Below, piece by piece: positions 13,451 to 25,641 of a stretch of 64,000 nucleotides of DNA. The stretch's first letter is position 1. Every line of letters begins with the position of its first letter. The stretch covers positions 1,674,001 through 1,738,000 of the forward strand of contig NC_052112.1 in assembly GCF_012273895.1 (NCBI RefSeq), given 5' to 3'. Source of the DNA: Zerene cesonia. Taxonomy: Eukaryota > Arthropoda > Insecta > Lepidoptera > Pieridae. A program made the position numbers and the translations under genes. The notes beneath the pieces are model-generated. The model had not been told where the DNA came from. It ran no database searches and worked only from the letters and a program-made list of their open reading frames with translations.

Positions 13451-13949
13451 TATAATCGAATAATCCAGCTTAGAATTTCGCTTCCATTTGAACAAGACTA
13501 TTTGTCGTTAGTTAAATAACGGAACCCTTATCGAAAATCTCAAAACATCTCGAGCTGAAAATTAACAAGGCAAGTGAAACAAAACGTTTAGTAGCATTGA
13601 AATGGAGCAGGCAGTTTTTACCGAGTTGACGAATCAATAGCAGGAAATGCCTACCGGTGGTGTTTGTAAATGTTACATTGAATACTTCGCAATCTGGAAG
13701 AGTGCCTATCAAAAAACTCTATCTGACTTTAGAGTTTCAGAAGTTAAAAAATACGGTAAATGACAGGATCAACTAAATTGTCTCACTTGCCCTTATAGAG
13801 AGTATACCTAAGAATAATATTGAAACCTGGCGTTCCTGATTAGGATAATAATATAAACATACATGATTATGGAATCATCACCGATCCTTGATAAGTTTGA
13901 GATGAATCTGTCTGTTACAATGGTTCAAAATCGAGTTCTAAGGAGTCGG

Positions 13950-14121
13950 AAAGACATGGCAGTCCGGGGCTTTTACCCGTAATCCGTTACCGTGGGAGTT
14001 CCGGGAAAGACGCTACCCTAGTCCCTTGTTAGGTCTCAAACTATATTTGTACTAAATATCATCCAAATCAGTAGAATGGTTAAGAAGACAGAGTTACTAC
14101 AAGGACTTATAATATTAGTAG
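13950..14121 (-). mobile_element. Helitron-like element, divergent
   Basis: CCGGGGCTTTTACCCGTAAT ... GACTTATAATATTAGTAGG. Old copy. Confidence 0.5.
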
Positions 14122-14999
14122 GGCTTTGAGTATTTCTTGATTATCAAAAAGGTTAATGAAGATGGAAGGACTATTTTTCTAAGATATTTGGCTTCTAAAA
14201 TTGGGTATTTGCAGCTTATTTGCGTCAGTGACATGTGTGTTATTGATATATATACATAATAATCTTTCGGATTCAATATCAAAAGCATTTTAAAATTTGT
14301 CCACATGCAAACGCTTTCTTGGTAAAAGCCCATTAGTTCAAGTGGTTAGCTCCAAAGTACAAAGGGCAGAAAAGCAAGGAAAAGGTAAAACTGTGGTCAT
14401 TTACATGAAGTGCCCTTAGCACGTGTAGTTTTGTGCACCTGTGTGCTCGGTTAGACACAATAGAATTTACTGACTTTTTGTTATCTTTTGGATGTTTTTG
14501 TTTTAACGTTCTGTTGGACTTAGTGAAGGCTTTAAGTTATTTGAAATATGTTATACTTTAAGATAATGGTGGAGAGTGTTGGAGAGTGAAATTAGCGCAG
14601 TCTCGTATAGTCAGATAGATAATATGTTTTTGCTAGATTTTAAAAAATATAGATAACAGAAACCCATGGAAAATTTCTTAATTCCTTATGGTGTGATTCG
14701 CTGAAGACTTTTACATATGAAAGATCATGCATCAGAATTGTTTTTGACAAGTTTTAATTATTTTACTTGACACTGCCAAATATTTCTTCTTGTTATAAGA
14801 GAAAAGAAAGACTTCATTCGACTTTATCATGACATTAATCCATTGCATAAAAGTATACAATACCTACATCTTTAATGCTAAATGAATCAACCAAAGGGCT
14901 TCGCGAATTCACCATTATTCCTTCTACATTTGCCCCAAAGAACGAATCGAACCAATATATCCTTATACTTGGATAAGATAAATATGTTTTCGCACGGTC

Positions 15000-15085
15000 C
15001 ACTTCCGAGATGGTATCCGGCGATTCGAACCCACTATCGCTTCCGGCGGACACCGCAACCACTGATACACTGAACCATTGAACAT
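15000..15085 (-). mobile_element. tRNA-derived SINE fragment
   Basis: On the minus strand a TGGTTCAGTGTATCAGTGG box and GTGGGTTCGAATCGCC box B lie in tRNA spacing. No full cloverleaf. Confidence 0.5.
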
Positions 15086-15193
15086 GTTGAGACGTGTTAT
15101 ATATTTACGTACTAAATACTTTGTGGATTTATGACAATGATAGATAATAAAGGTAGTGGATTGATAAGCTTGGGGATGGTTTGGTTTATGTTT

Positions 15194-15394
15194 TACTAAC
15201 TGCGCCCCGCGGTTTCACCTGCGTAAGTCCGTATCCCGTAGGAATATCGGGATAAAAAGTTGCCTCTACGTTATTCCAGTTGTCCAGATGTCTACGTACC
15301 AAATTCATTGCAATCGGTTGAGTAGTTTTTGCGTGAAAGAGCAACAAACATACACACACCTTAAAAACTTTCGCATTTATAATATTAGTAGGAA
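15194..15394 (-). mobile_element. Helitron-like element, main family
   Basis: CTAACTGCGCCCCGCGGTTT to ATATTAGTAGGA; the terminal CTAG has decayed to CTAA. Confidence 0.75.
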
Positions 15395-17103
15395 GTAGGA
15401 TAGTAGGATTTCACTGAATAACAACTGGAGAATTTTCTTTTTAAGTATTTTAAAAGTGGAGAATGCTTTTAGGCATACTCAAGGCTATCAGGAAAGTGGC
15501 CCTGGGTTAGGTCAGACTGACTCACAGACTTTAATACCATGATTCTAAGCAGGGATACTAATAAAGAACCATGATTTTCTTTTACAATGAGATTAAACGT
15601 TTGTTTCTAAATTTGTTAGTAGGAAGTAATCTTTGAAAATTCTTATGTAAAAAAGACTCATTATTTTATATGTAACCAGTATTCCAAAATGACTATGGTT
15701 CATTTTTTGAATTTATAATGCAAGTGAACCCGGATAGAACCAGGTCGACTAGTCAATATAAAAACTACATCAAATACCGCTCAGCGAATACAGACAGACA
15801 GTTATTCGGATTTATAATGTGATATTGCAAGTACATTACCAGATCAGCAGTAGGCCAGTAATTTGTATGTCACTAATGCAATAAGGTCAGTCGTCTAAAC
15901 GTAATTGGATTATGAAATAATTGCTTAGTAGAGCACTGGCGAGACGCTCTCAGTGTAAAACTATAATATATATAGTACGAGTATAATAACCGTTATTTAA
16001 GAAGTATTTGAAAAATCCTTCCTCTCTTTTTTCCTTGTGTAAAACGACTTAAGAGTGAAAGAGATAAAAAACCGATTTAAGCTTAAAACATTTAAATCTT
16101 TAAAAGCCTAGATTCCGCTAATTAGAACTAGTTGTTATAAAGGCATTTATTCAAAATTCGTTCGTAGTAGGGAAAACGCGTAACAAAAACTGGTTTTAAC
16201 GGTAACATATACAACTGAATTTGAAGATTTTATCAAATTTTGCATTAAAAACGAAACAAGCTTTCGAGACAGTTATAACTACTAAAGTTCATTTTATTAG
16301 CTTTCGCATTTATACCAGCTGCTAATTAGTTTTAAATTCTTAATATCCTCACACGTAACAATATTAAAGCTACGTTTATTTTTTATATACAGAAATGGTT
16401 TTTAAGTACATTGCCGAGGGTGAATATACCTTAGGCATAGACCTCACAGAACACCGTCGCTATGATTGATGCCAGCTAATGCGTTCCTGATTGTAGAACC
16501 GTTATTCAATGATTGTTAAGATTTGTACGGAAACATATATTTAAAGTTATTTAATTAACTCTCTTAATTAGATTTCCAGTTCAAAAACCGTAATGTAATG
16601 AAGTAATTTTTAAATACAAATAACTATACAAGCTCATACTCTTGGAATGGGCTCATATAGAAATGACTAAATGTGTATACAATGAGTGCTATAGGTTAAA
16701 CATGTACCACGGGTGAAGCCGGGGCGAATACATTATAGATATATGGAATCTCGAATTCATTCGACAATCAAAACGGATATTTGTTTGATCTTTTTTGCAA
16801 TAACGTTGAATATATGCAAGCAAAACCGTGTGTGAAACTTAATAATAATAAAAATATATAAATACATATGTTCAGATATTCCTTATTAAAATAGAACGAC
16901 AGAAATTGTAGAAATCTCATGGAATTTTCCCAAATGACATACAATCATCAGCATCTGTAAAATTTTGTTTATTGAATATAATATTTGAATGAATTAAATT
17001 ATTATATTATTGATAATAAACTATTATTTGTAGTATATGATAATTAATGATTAGAATATGCAGATTAATATAGCTATTCGGCGAAACATTTAAATAAACG
17101 AGT

Positions 17104-17156
17104 ATAACCTATAAATATATATATGCATATATATATATATATATATATATATACTA
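17104..17156. repeat. (AT)n microsatellite
   Basis: Alternating TA/AT run of about 50 bp. Confidence 0.9.
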
Positions 17157-17734
17157 ATAAAGTAATATGAATAAACAAGTATTCAAATATAGGTTTATAC
17201 TTGAACGAGTTGTATTAGCTTATTAGTCGTGAACGGTATTATAATAACCTAGATCTGAAGCTTGTCTAGATTTAGATTATAAGATAATTTTGCATCATTT
17301 TAAGCATGGCATGTCACCACAAATTTATACGTACTTTGAGACATGTATTTGCTAATATGGTAAGAATAGAAGTTTATAAATTGGGATCCACTTCATACTC
17401 CATTCATCTACATAAGATATTTATGATTCGTACGTACTTAGTACAACAATTAATAATATTTAACATGCTCAATTCCAGTACCAGTTTGATGGCATTTAGA
17501 AGCCTAGTCATACATGAACTATTTCCTAAATCAACCACACTCGCCAGTTATCTCATAAATTGAACAAGCCTCGGTAATTGCACTATATGTCATGTGCAGT
17601 GAATGCATTGTTACATGCTCTTAGTGGCCGAGTAGCTGAGTGGGCAGATAGCAATAAATTTAGATAGCGAATGCCTTAGGTCTTCCGCCAATACAGTTAG
17701 CGGAATGGGCGTAGCGTTGCTAAATATCAAGTTA

Positions 17735-17953
17735 CTAGCTGCGCCCCGCGGTTTCACCCGCGTAAGTCCGTATCCTGTAGGAATATGGGGAAAAAAAGAT
17801 GCCTATATGTTATTCCAGTTGTCCAGCTGTCTACGTACCAAATTTCATTGCAATCGGTTCAGTAGTTATTGCGTGAAAGAGCAACAAACACACACATATT
17901 ACCCACACACCTTACAAACTTTCGCATTTATAATATTAGTATGATAGTAGGAA
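17735..17953 (-). mobile_element. Helitron-like element, main family
   Basis: CTAGCTGCGCCCCGCGGTTT to TAGTAGGA, with a short internal insertion before CCTTACAAACTTTCGC. Confidence 0.78.
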
Positions 17954-18224
17954 GTAGGATATAGTAGGATACTGGCAAGACCTTAAGACCTGGCAAGACT
18001 TTAAGATATTTTGATTCGTCATCAGCACGTATGTGTTCCCACTGCAGGGGCACAGGCCTCCTATGACGTCCACGCTGACCAAGTGCGTTGGCAGATGTCG
18101 CAGGTAGTGCAACTTTTGATTCTTCGACATGTCGGTTTGCTCACGATGTTTTACTTTTTGGAGTCGTGATGATGATGAGCAGATAATTGAAAAACCAATT
18201 TAAGAATAAAATATTAAAGATATA

Positions 18225-18290
18225 CTGGAACTCCCGACCTTATTCTATAAGTCAGAGGTCCTAACCACTCAACCACTATTGTTCGTTGAA
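18225..18290 (-). mobile_element. tRNA-derived SINE fragment
   Basis: On the minus strand ATAGTGGTTGAGTGGTTAGG and AAGGTCGGGAGTTCC resemble degenerate A and B boxes. Confidence 0.4.
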
Positions 18291-18872
18291 TTTATTTTCT
18301 TTTAAATGTGGTGTTTTAATCGGCTATTTAGACTAGGATATAAAAAAAACAAAAAAGTTGTTATGATATCTGATGATATAGGTCTTATTATTTAAGTCGT
18401 TGTTCACTTATCACGTCCATCGCATCTGTATATCCATCGGTGAAATAAATTTTTGAAATCAGTCCAGTTGTTCATGAGTTTTGCGCGCCCAAACGAAATT
18501 ATCAGCTTTTATTATTAATTAAAGTAAAGATGTAGTGTTTTATCACTGAAATATGTGTTTTACTAAACAGCTTACAGGTAATCTTAATCAATCATATAAA
18601 AATCATCTGAGTCAAAGTCTAGTATTGACCTAACCTCAAAACGTATAAAAGCCCACACTTTAAAACAAAAAGCCCCGTAATCGGCTATTTGATAAACCCA
18701 TTAATACTATTTGGGATACTCAATACGTGGGAATAGAACCTGTGACCCCGAGTCAGATAAAAACACAAATAATGTTAATACAAAGCTATTTGCCTATCGA
18801 ATTACTGTTGAAACTGGTTCTAAAATACACTTCATTGGATATCACGAAATATTAAGAATATGTATTGAATAA

Positions 18873-20040
18873 ATAACATTGGGCTATGTGAACTTGGCAC
18901 CCGACTTAAAAAAAATTCACATTTTTTTGCTCCATTCGATAGATTTAGATATGTAGTNNNNNNNNNNNNNNNNNNNNNNNNNNNNNNNNNNNNNNNNNNN
19001 NNNNNNNNNNNNNNNNNNNNNNNNNNNNNNNNNNNNNNNNNNNNNNNNNNNNNNNNNNNNNNNNNNNNNNNNNNNNNNNNNNNNNNNNNNNNNNNNNNNN
19101 NNNNNNNNNNNNNNNNNNNNNNNNNNNNNNNNNNNNNNNNNNNNNNNNNNNNNNNNNNNNNNNNNNNNNNNNNNNNNNNNNNNNNNNNNNNNNNNNNNNN
19201 NNNNNNNNNNNNNNNNNNNNNNNNNNNNNNNNNNNNNNNNNNNNNNNNNNNNNNNNNNNNNNNNNNNNNNNNNNNNNNNNNNNNNNNNNNNNNNNNNNNN
19301 NNNNNNNNNNNNNNNNNNNNNNNNNNNNNNNNNNNNNNNNNNNNNNNNNNNNNNNNNNNNNNNNNNNNNNNNNNNNNNNNNNNNNNNNNNNNNNNNNNNN
19401 NNNNNNNNNNNNNNNNNNNNNNNNNNNNNNNNNNNNNNNNNNNNNNNNNNNNNNNNNNNNNNNNNNNNNNNNNNNNNNNNNNNNNNNNNNNNNNNNNNNN
19501 NNNNNNNNNNNNNNNNNNNNNNNNNNNNNNNNNNNNNNNNNNNNNNNNNNNNNNNNNNNNNNNNNNNNNNNNNNNNNNNNNNNNNNNNNNNNNNNNNNNN
19601 NNNNNNNNNNNNNNNNNNNNNNNNNNNNNNNNNNNNNNNNNNNNNNNNNNNNNNNNNNNNNNNNNNNNNNNNNNNNNNNNNNNNNNNNNNNNNNNNNNNN
19701 NNNNNNNNNNNNNNNNNNNNNNNNNNNNNNNNNNNNNNNNNNNNNNNNNNNNNNNNNNNNNNNNNNNNNNNNNNNNNNNNNNNNNNNNNNNNNNNNNNNN
19801 NNNNNNNNNNNNNNNNNNNNNNNNNNNNNNNNNNNNNNNNNNNNNNNNNNNNNNNNNNNNNNNNNNNNNNNNNNNNNNNNNNNNNNNNNNNNNNNNNNNN
19901 NNNNNNNNNNNNNNNNNNNNNNNNNNNNNNNNNNNNNNNNNNNNNNNNNNNNNNNNNTACATATCTAAATCTATCGAATGGAGCAAAAAAATGTGAATTT
20001 TTTTTAAGTCGGGTGCCAAGTTCACATAGCCATAACATTG
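18873..20040. mobile_element. DNA transposon with 74-bp perfect terminal inverted repeats, interior unsequenced
   Basis: Left arm 18882-18957 and right arm 19958-20031 are perfect reverse complements over 74 bp, starting GGCTATGTGAACTTGGCACC. The arms are flanked by the direct repeat ATAACATTG (18873-18881 and 20032-20040), a 9-bp target-site duplication. The interior is a 1000-N gap, so size and content are unknown. A 9-bp duplication fits Mutator-like elements best. The identity of the arms suggests a recent insertion. Open frames spanning the Ns are artefacts. Confidence 0.8.
18958..19957. other. assembly gap (1000 N)
   Basis: Exactly 1000 N, probably a placeholder length, inside the inverted-repeat element. 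Confidence 0.98.
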
Positions 20041-20269
20041 GTTATAATAAATTTCAATGTTTTCGTTCAAATGTTTATTTTAACACGAATTTTGTTGAAT
20101 TAATGAGTCTTAACCGGGTCTAGTTAAATGGATAATTATTTGTTATAATGTTGAAAGAATTGTTAAAATCGGTTTAGTGGTTTTTGCGTGAAAACGTTAT
20201 ACAAACAAATAGAATAAGATAGTTTCCTCTTCATAATATTAGTGTAGATGAGTGAACGATGATGTTATC

Positions 20270-20489
20270 TATACATATATATAAAAGAAAGTGGTGTTAG
20301 TTACACTATTTATAACTGAAGAACGGATTAACCAATTTGGCTGAAAATTTGTGCAGAGGTAGCTTGGACCCAGGAGAAGGACATAGGATTTTTATCCCGG
20401 AAATCCCACGGGAACGGGAACATGCTAGAAAAACCCCGGGTCTAAGTTTCCTGCGACTACGCGGGCATAGCCGCGGGCGGATAGCTAGT
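20270..20489 (+). mobile_element. Helitron-like element, divergent
   Basis: ATATATAAAAGAAAGTGGTG at the start; ends GCCGCGGGCGGATAGCTAG. Confidence 0.55.
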
Positions 20490-20519
20490 TTCAATTAAAT
20501 TATAACTTATTTAGAAATT

Positions 20520-20690
20520 AAACACTTTTTAACGGATATAACGGAACCCGACGTTTCGAACACTTTACAGCGAGCGTGGTCACGGGGAGACTCCATGTAA
20601 TAATATAATGAAAATCGCGTTTAAAATCCGTTAAAAAGTTTCCAATATCTAAATGTATAATACTCGCGTAAAATCAAACACAAGAAAATA
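20520..20690. repeat. dispersed repeat (MITE-like) also at 36485-36642
   Basis: TTAACGGATATAACGGAACC ... CGACGTTTCGAACACTTTAC ... ATACTCGCGTAAAATCAAAC. TTTTTAACGGAT near the start is mirrored by ATCCGTTAAAAAG at 20625, so it has inverted ends. Confidence 0.55.
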
Positions 20691-21739
20691 CTTTGTAGCT
20701 TATTTTTATCGTGCCGGGATATCATGTGATAAATAAAATTAACTGTTACACTTTTTTAAGATGTTCTGAAATAATAAACCCCCTTAGTCGTCAAAACCGA
20801 AAAACGTTTTTGTTTTAATTTTAAATTGTTATTTAATAAAACCCAATACCCGCGTACCTAGGTAACTCGAGTTTAACCTCAAACAGTATCGTTGTTTGCC
20901 GTTCGTGACACCGGCGCAAGCGCATCCCATTGTTACGGAGTGGCAGCGCGATGGTGTGTACACATTCGATTCCCGGGAACGCGAGGCTTTCCGGATAATC
21001 GTGTTAGCGTGCTGATAGCTACGTAAGGCAGGTGTGAAGTTGAAAACAATGATTTGGAGAAATTTTCCTATTAAATAAGCGATTGTACACACACACCTAA
21101 CGTTTATGATTGTCTATGTTTATGTGTTCTGTTAAAAAAATATTAAGACGCATATTAGGTAAGGTTTTATTTTACTTTAATTACATAAAGTATTAAATTC
21201 ATATATAACATAGCATACATAAATATAATTGTTTTAATGAAACAATAACATTATCATAAGGGTAGGCTATTTACAATATTGTGTAATGTTTTATTAAAAT
21301 CACTCTTAGACTATACTGCTCATAAAATATTTCTCAAAATATTATCCTCCAATGCTTGAGGGATCTAACTGAGTTAGAACTCAAGTATACCTGCACTATT
21401 TACTCAGTGAGGATGGGTTACGCAAACATGGCGGCGGATACTGGACTGGTTTTCTCATGGCATTTTCTGTTACGTAAATTTTGTCATTCTATTTCGGCGG
21501 AATGTTATTTAGAATATAATTTTAATATACAACTACATAGAATATAGAAAAATCGCATTTATCATTCGTTTTAAGGCCAACAAGTAATTCGATTGTAATA
21601 TAAGAGATAATTGCTAGTGACTTCAACTTAGTTTGTGACAGCTCTTTTAAAATAATGTTAAAGTGCTTTAAATGTATATTTTTTTGTAAATAGAACCGAG
21701 TTCGATTATTTCTTGCACAATGAACTATCGGCAAATATA

Positions 21740-21921
21740 ATCTTATATATAAAATTCTCGTGTCACAATGTTAGTCTCTATACTCCTCCGAAACGGCTAG
21801 ACCGATTCCTCTGAAATTTGGTAAGCATATTGGGTAGGTCTGAGAATCGGCTAACATCTATTTTTCACACCCCTAAATGATAAGAGTAAGTCAGAACAGC
21901 GTTTGCCGGGTGCAGCTAGTA
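21740..21921 (+). mobile_element. Helitron-like element, variant C
   Basis: ATATATAAAATTCTCGTGTC to GTTTGCCGGGTGCAGCTAG; partner of 1032-1215. Confidence 0.6.
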
Positions 21922-22724
21922 ATTTTATAAAATCCATAAGTATAGCCAACACTAACTATACAATTTTAGAAGAAAAAAAAAGTTTTAACTAAGACATCGC
22001 ATGTTTGACAAATACGATACTCAATTACCACCAGGAAACCTTCCCGCGTGCTTAATTAATGATTGAAAAAAGTTAATTTATGAGTTACAAAAATGGTTAA
22101 CAAACACTCATATCTTAATACAATAGCGCACTTTCGCATGAGAAACATTGTTTTCCCAGGCAAAGCCACGTAATAAAAAAAAAAACTTGTCTCTCGTATG
22201 TTGTAAGAAACCTCCATTTTATGGCGCGCCCCTATATGCTTACGTTTCATGTGTAAAAAACAGTCATGTATAAAAAATCAGCATGAGATAGCAAAGAGGT
22301 TAAAATGACATTTGAAGATTTTGATAGATTGAAAAAAAAAATCCTTCAATCCATATTTAAGTACATATCTGCAAATACAAGCCTAATTTCAATTGGATTT
22401 AAACTCGACTTTTTGTGAACAAATATAGACATGCACTTCATATCGATTAATGTGTAAATAGGTTTCATAAGAAAAACCGATCTTTCGAATCGGTAACGTC
22501 CATATATAGATCAAACATGTATACTTTAGGTTACTTCACAGCTATAAAATGTTAAACTACTGTCGCCTATTTGGGAAGGCTGTGCGCAATTTTATCATTT
22601 CCTTGCATTAGAAACGTAGGTATTTGTAAAAAATATTTTGTATATATTTCTAATGTTATGGAATTCATTCGAGCATCCATATTAGTCCTAAAATCCTACT
22701 TATCCTACTTTCTACTATCCTACT

Positions 22725-22922
22725 TCCTACTAATATTATAAATGCGAAAGTTTGTAAGGATATGTGTGTTTGTTGCACTTTCTCGCAAAAACTACTGAAC
22801 CGATTGCAATGAAATTTGGTACGCAGATAGCTGGAAAACTGGAATAACATACAGGCAACTTTTTATCCCGAAATTTCTACGGGATACGGACTTACGCGGG
22901 TGAAACCGCGGGGCGTAGCTAG
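22725..22922 (+). mobile_element. Helitron-like element, main family
   Basis: TCCTACTAATATTATAAATG to GGGGCGTAGCTAG, preceded by stuttered TCCTACT repeats (22694-22730). Confidence 0.8.
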
Positions 22923-25532
22923 TTACTTGTAATTAGAGAATGAACAATCCAGTTATGTAAAAAATTAAATGCAACCACCCCCATAGACCATTGGATTTTG
23001 TGAAATAACAAGGGGTCACATGACTTCGCGCAATCAACCTATAAATTCTTTTCATCGTTAAGTGGGAAACTGAGACAATTCCACGAGATATTATACGACA
23101 AAATAAAGCGATAACGCCGCATGCAAATTGCAGATGTAAACTTTATGATATCCTTCATTGTCTCGTAAAGATAACTCCAACATCATGAGTACCTTTCATT
23201 AAATTTTACCTTACGCTACCTATATGAGATTTTATTTCTTTTTATTAACTGGTTTTGATACTAAATATAGCTGGTTAAGCAATTTATATTATCTGTGTGT
23301 AGTAGCAATTATTTTGAATAGAGGTAAGCACGGCTTTAAAAAAATGTTTTGTAATGAATTAAATCTGTAACATAGTGACGTAACTACAATAAAATAAACA
23401 TAAATATAATTTATTCGAGTATTGTTCAATTAAGAAAAAAGAACCGTTTACCACTTAGGATAATTCAATAATCATCAGTAAATAATCAGAATTCATCCTA
23501 GTATTACATTCATCCTTATATTACTTATGTTTTTTTTTATATTTCGACATCGGAAGATATCCATTATACATTTATCGATCAATGTACTCCCGACATCGCG
23601 GCAAGGATGCTGCTCTTGAACACAATGCACGCGTAATGGCGGCCCTTTATTTTTTTTTATTGATAGGGGCACAAGGACACACATGGCAAATTTTGCACAT
23701 ATTGTCATGTATAAATAATTTTTTATACAGCATTTGTTTGATGGTTTGATTGTGATAGCAAAGGGCGGGATACAAAAGCATTATTTTGAAATAGTATTAA
23801 GTGGTTCTAATAATAATTTAAAAGTTTATCTTATAAGTTTGTTACATTTTAGCAATATCATTAAATGGAATTGCCAAATGCGTATTTTAATTTAATTGAT
23901 TTACTCAAGTAATACTCTAAAATCATCAATATAAAAAATATTAATACTAATGGCACGGAGCAATTGTCTATTCCGCTTGGCATATTACTAAGTAGAAAAA
24001 GAAAAAAATATTTGGCGCCATTTTTGAACATAGAACACTCAAATTGACAACGGAATATAGACAATTGAACGCTAATTGAGATTGTTTTTAAATTGGACCG
24101 CCATGTTTGTTCAACAGGCGCACCGTTTCGTTGTAACTAAACACGACGCGATTTTTAAACAGTTCGCAATTTATTTGCAATTATCAGAATGTTAATTGTG
24201 TAACTGGGAACGAATGCCGTAACTAGCGGGAACTTGCACGAGGAGCCTGTCGAAGGTATTTTTAAGACACTTTACCGCGTATACGGATAAAAATTAAACA
24301 ATAGAACTTACTATTGTTTTGGGATTTACATCAGAGTTAGTTAACTTTTATGGCTACAATTTATGATTCTTTTGGATTAGCTTTTAAAGAACCGAAAGAT
24401 AAAGTATTTTATTGTTATCGAATTGAATGACACTTCTGAGAAGTAAGATTAATTTTACAAATACATAATGAATTTCAATATAAATAAGATTCTGTCCAAA
24501 ATATGACAATACACTGAAACTTTAAATGTTTTGATACAAAATACAGTTAGGCAGCATAACTGAAATACGTACATAATGTAGATAAAAATCGGATATTCTC
24601 CATTATACAGGGCACTAAGTACACAGGGATAAATTACTTGTCATAAATGTAGTTACTTACATAACATATTGTATTTAATATTTATGTTACAATAACATAT
24701 TCATTGTTTATCGCTACAAAAAAAAAATATAAGGGAAAGTCAAATTTAACAATTTAGTAACTCAACGCGTACACATTTTGCATTCGGATAACACTTTCTC
24801 GGACATTTCTCGTCAAAAGAGCATTTCTACAAAATAAAATAATATACACGATCAATATTCAAAAACATCAGCCAAAGTACGCTGTACAGAAATCGTGGGT
24901 GAGTGTCTGGAATACGAAACAGAAGTAACAATTTGTATTCCTCATGTTAGTTTGTCGCTCGTCGTGCGTGCTATGTGGGGAATTGAACTGGTGATCTTAT
25001 CTTCGAAATCTAGTGCTTTCAATGTCCTTGGTAGTAGTCTTGAAGATTGGCCCTTTAGCTTAGAATACTGATTGCACGCTTTATTATGCAATTCGAAAAA
25101 CATTGTGATGAATTGCTTTGACTTATAAGGATTATTTATATGTTTATCAGTACAGCGTAATATGTAATTGTGATCTAAAGCTTATAACAAATTTAGAATC
25201 GTAATTAATAACATAAACGATTGATTCAAAGAATGCAAAACGAAAGCTACGTTTTATAGCTTAGCCAAGTAATTAATATCGTGGCAACATCAACAGAGGC
25301 GGTGTAATTAAAATGTAAAAAACCCGATGAGACTTCACTCCCGTTTTTAAAACGACTAGTTACACAAGTACTAGGTAGTGTGAGAACCAAGGTATAAACC
25401 GGCCAGGTGAAAATGTTTACGACGCGCGCGAAGCTCCATGCAACCGCGCGCCAACCCAACAAAGCCGGTTTATCGCTCGGCGCTTTCATAAGCTCCACCA
25501 CTTCTAAATTACGTGAAGCCCATTGCACTTAC

Positions 25533-25641
25533 CTTCAACACCATCAATCCTCGCAGCTATCGCAGACAGCACAAGGAGGATGGACAATTTAATCCCATAA
25601 TCCGGTATAAAGTTTCTCGACCACATCTTGCTGCACAACAT
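25533..25641 (-). CDS. first coding exon of an unidentified secreted or membrane protein
   Basis: Seen: on the minus strand an ATG at 25641, directly preceded by an in-frame TGA, opens MLCSKMWSRNFIPDYGIKLS, then ILLVLSAIAARIDGVE, and ends at the near-perfect donor GAAG|GTAAGT in phase 1. The basic start, hydrophobic core and small residues before ARIDG look like a signal peptide. A second in-frame ATG lies at 25626. I do not recognise the protein. No matching second exon is visible to the left, so the first intron would exceed 25 kb and the rest lie outside the window. Long first introns after a signal-peptide exon are common in insect cell-surface proteins, but that is only context. Confidence 0.55.

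Larger units (their letters stand above)
7250..15000. other. no gene seen; repeats and AT-rich DNA
   Basis: Contains the Helitron-like copies listed. Open frames at 9851, 10551 and 13512 are short, AT-driven and without motifs. Confidence 0.65.
15395..18224. other. no gene seen; repeats and AT-rich DNA
   Basis: One (AT)n tract, one Helitron-like copy and a tRNA-like fragment near 17622 (GTGGCCGAGTAGCTGAGTGG). No coding signal. Confidence 0.65.
20691..25532. other. no gene seen; probable long first intron of the gene starting at 25641
   Basis: Two Helitron-like copies; a GC-rich patch at 20840-21030 and ATGGCGG-type motifs near 21430 and 23635 stand out from the AT-rich background. No exon with splice sites could be placed. 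Confidence 0.5.

Noticed and set aside
17705..17944. Recurrent peptide like LFQLSSCLRTKFHCNRFSSF at many places (12329, 17705, 22665, 58661, 62893)
   Set aside because: Chance translation of the Helitron-like repeat, not a gene family.
18832..20070. Open frames of 373-412 codons on the minus strand
   Set aside because: Almost entirely Ns; only transposon ends are real sequence.
25247..25528. 93-codon minus-strand frame starting MQWASRNLEVVELM
   Set aside because: Begins inside the intron just after the GTAAGT donor of the signal-peptide exon; no splice support of its own.
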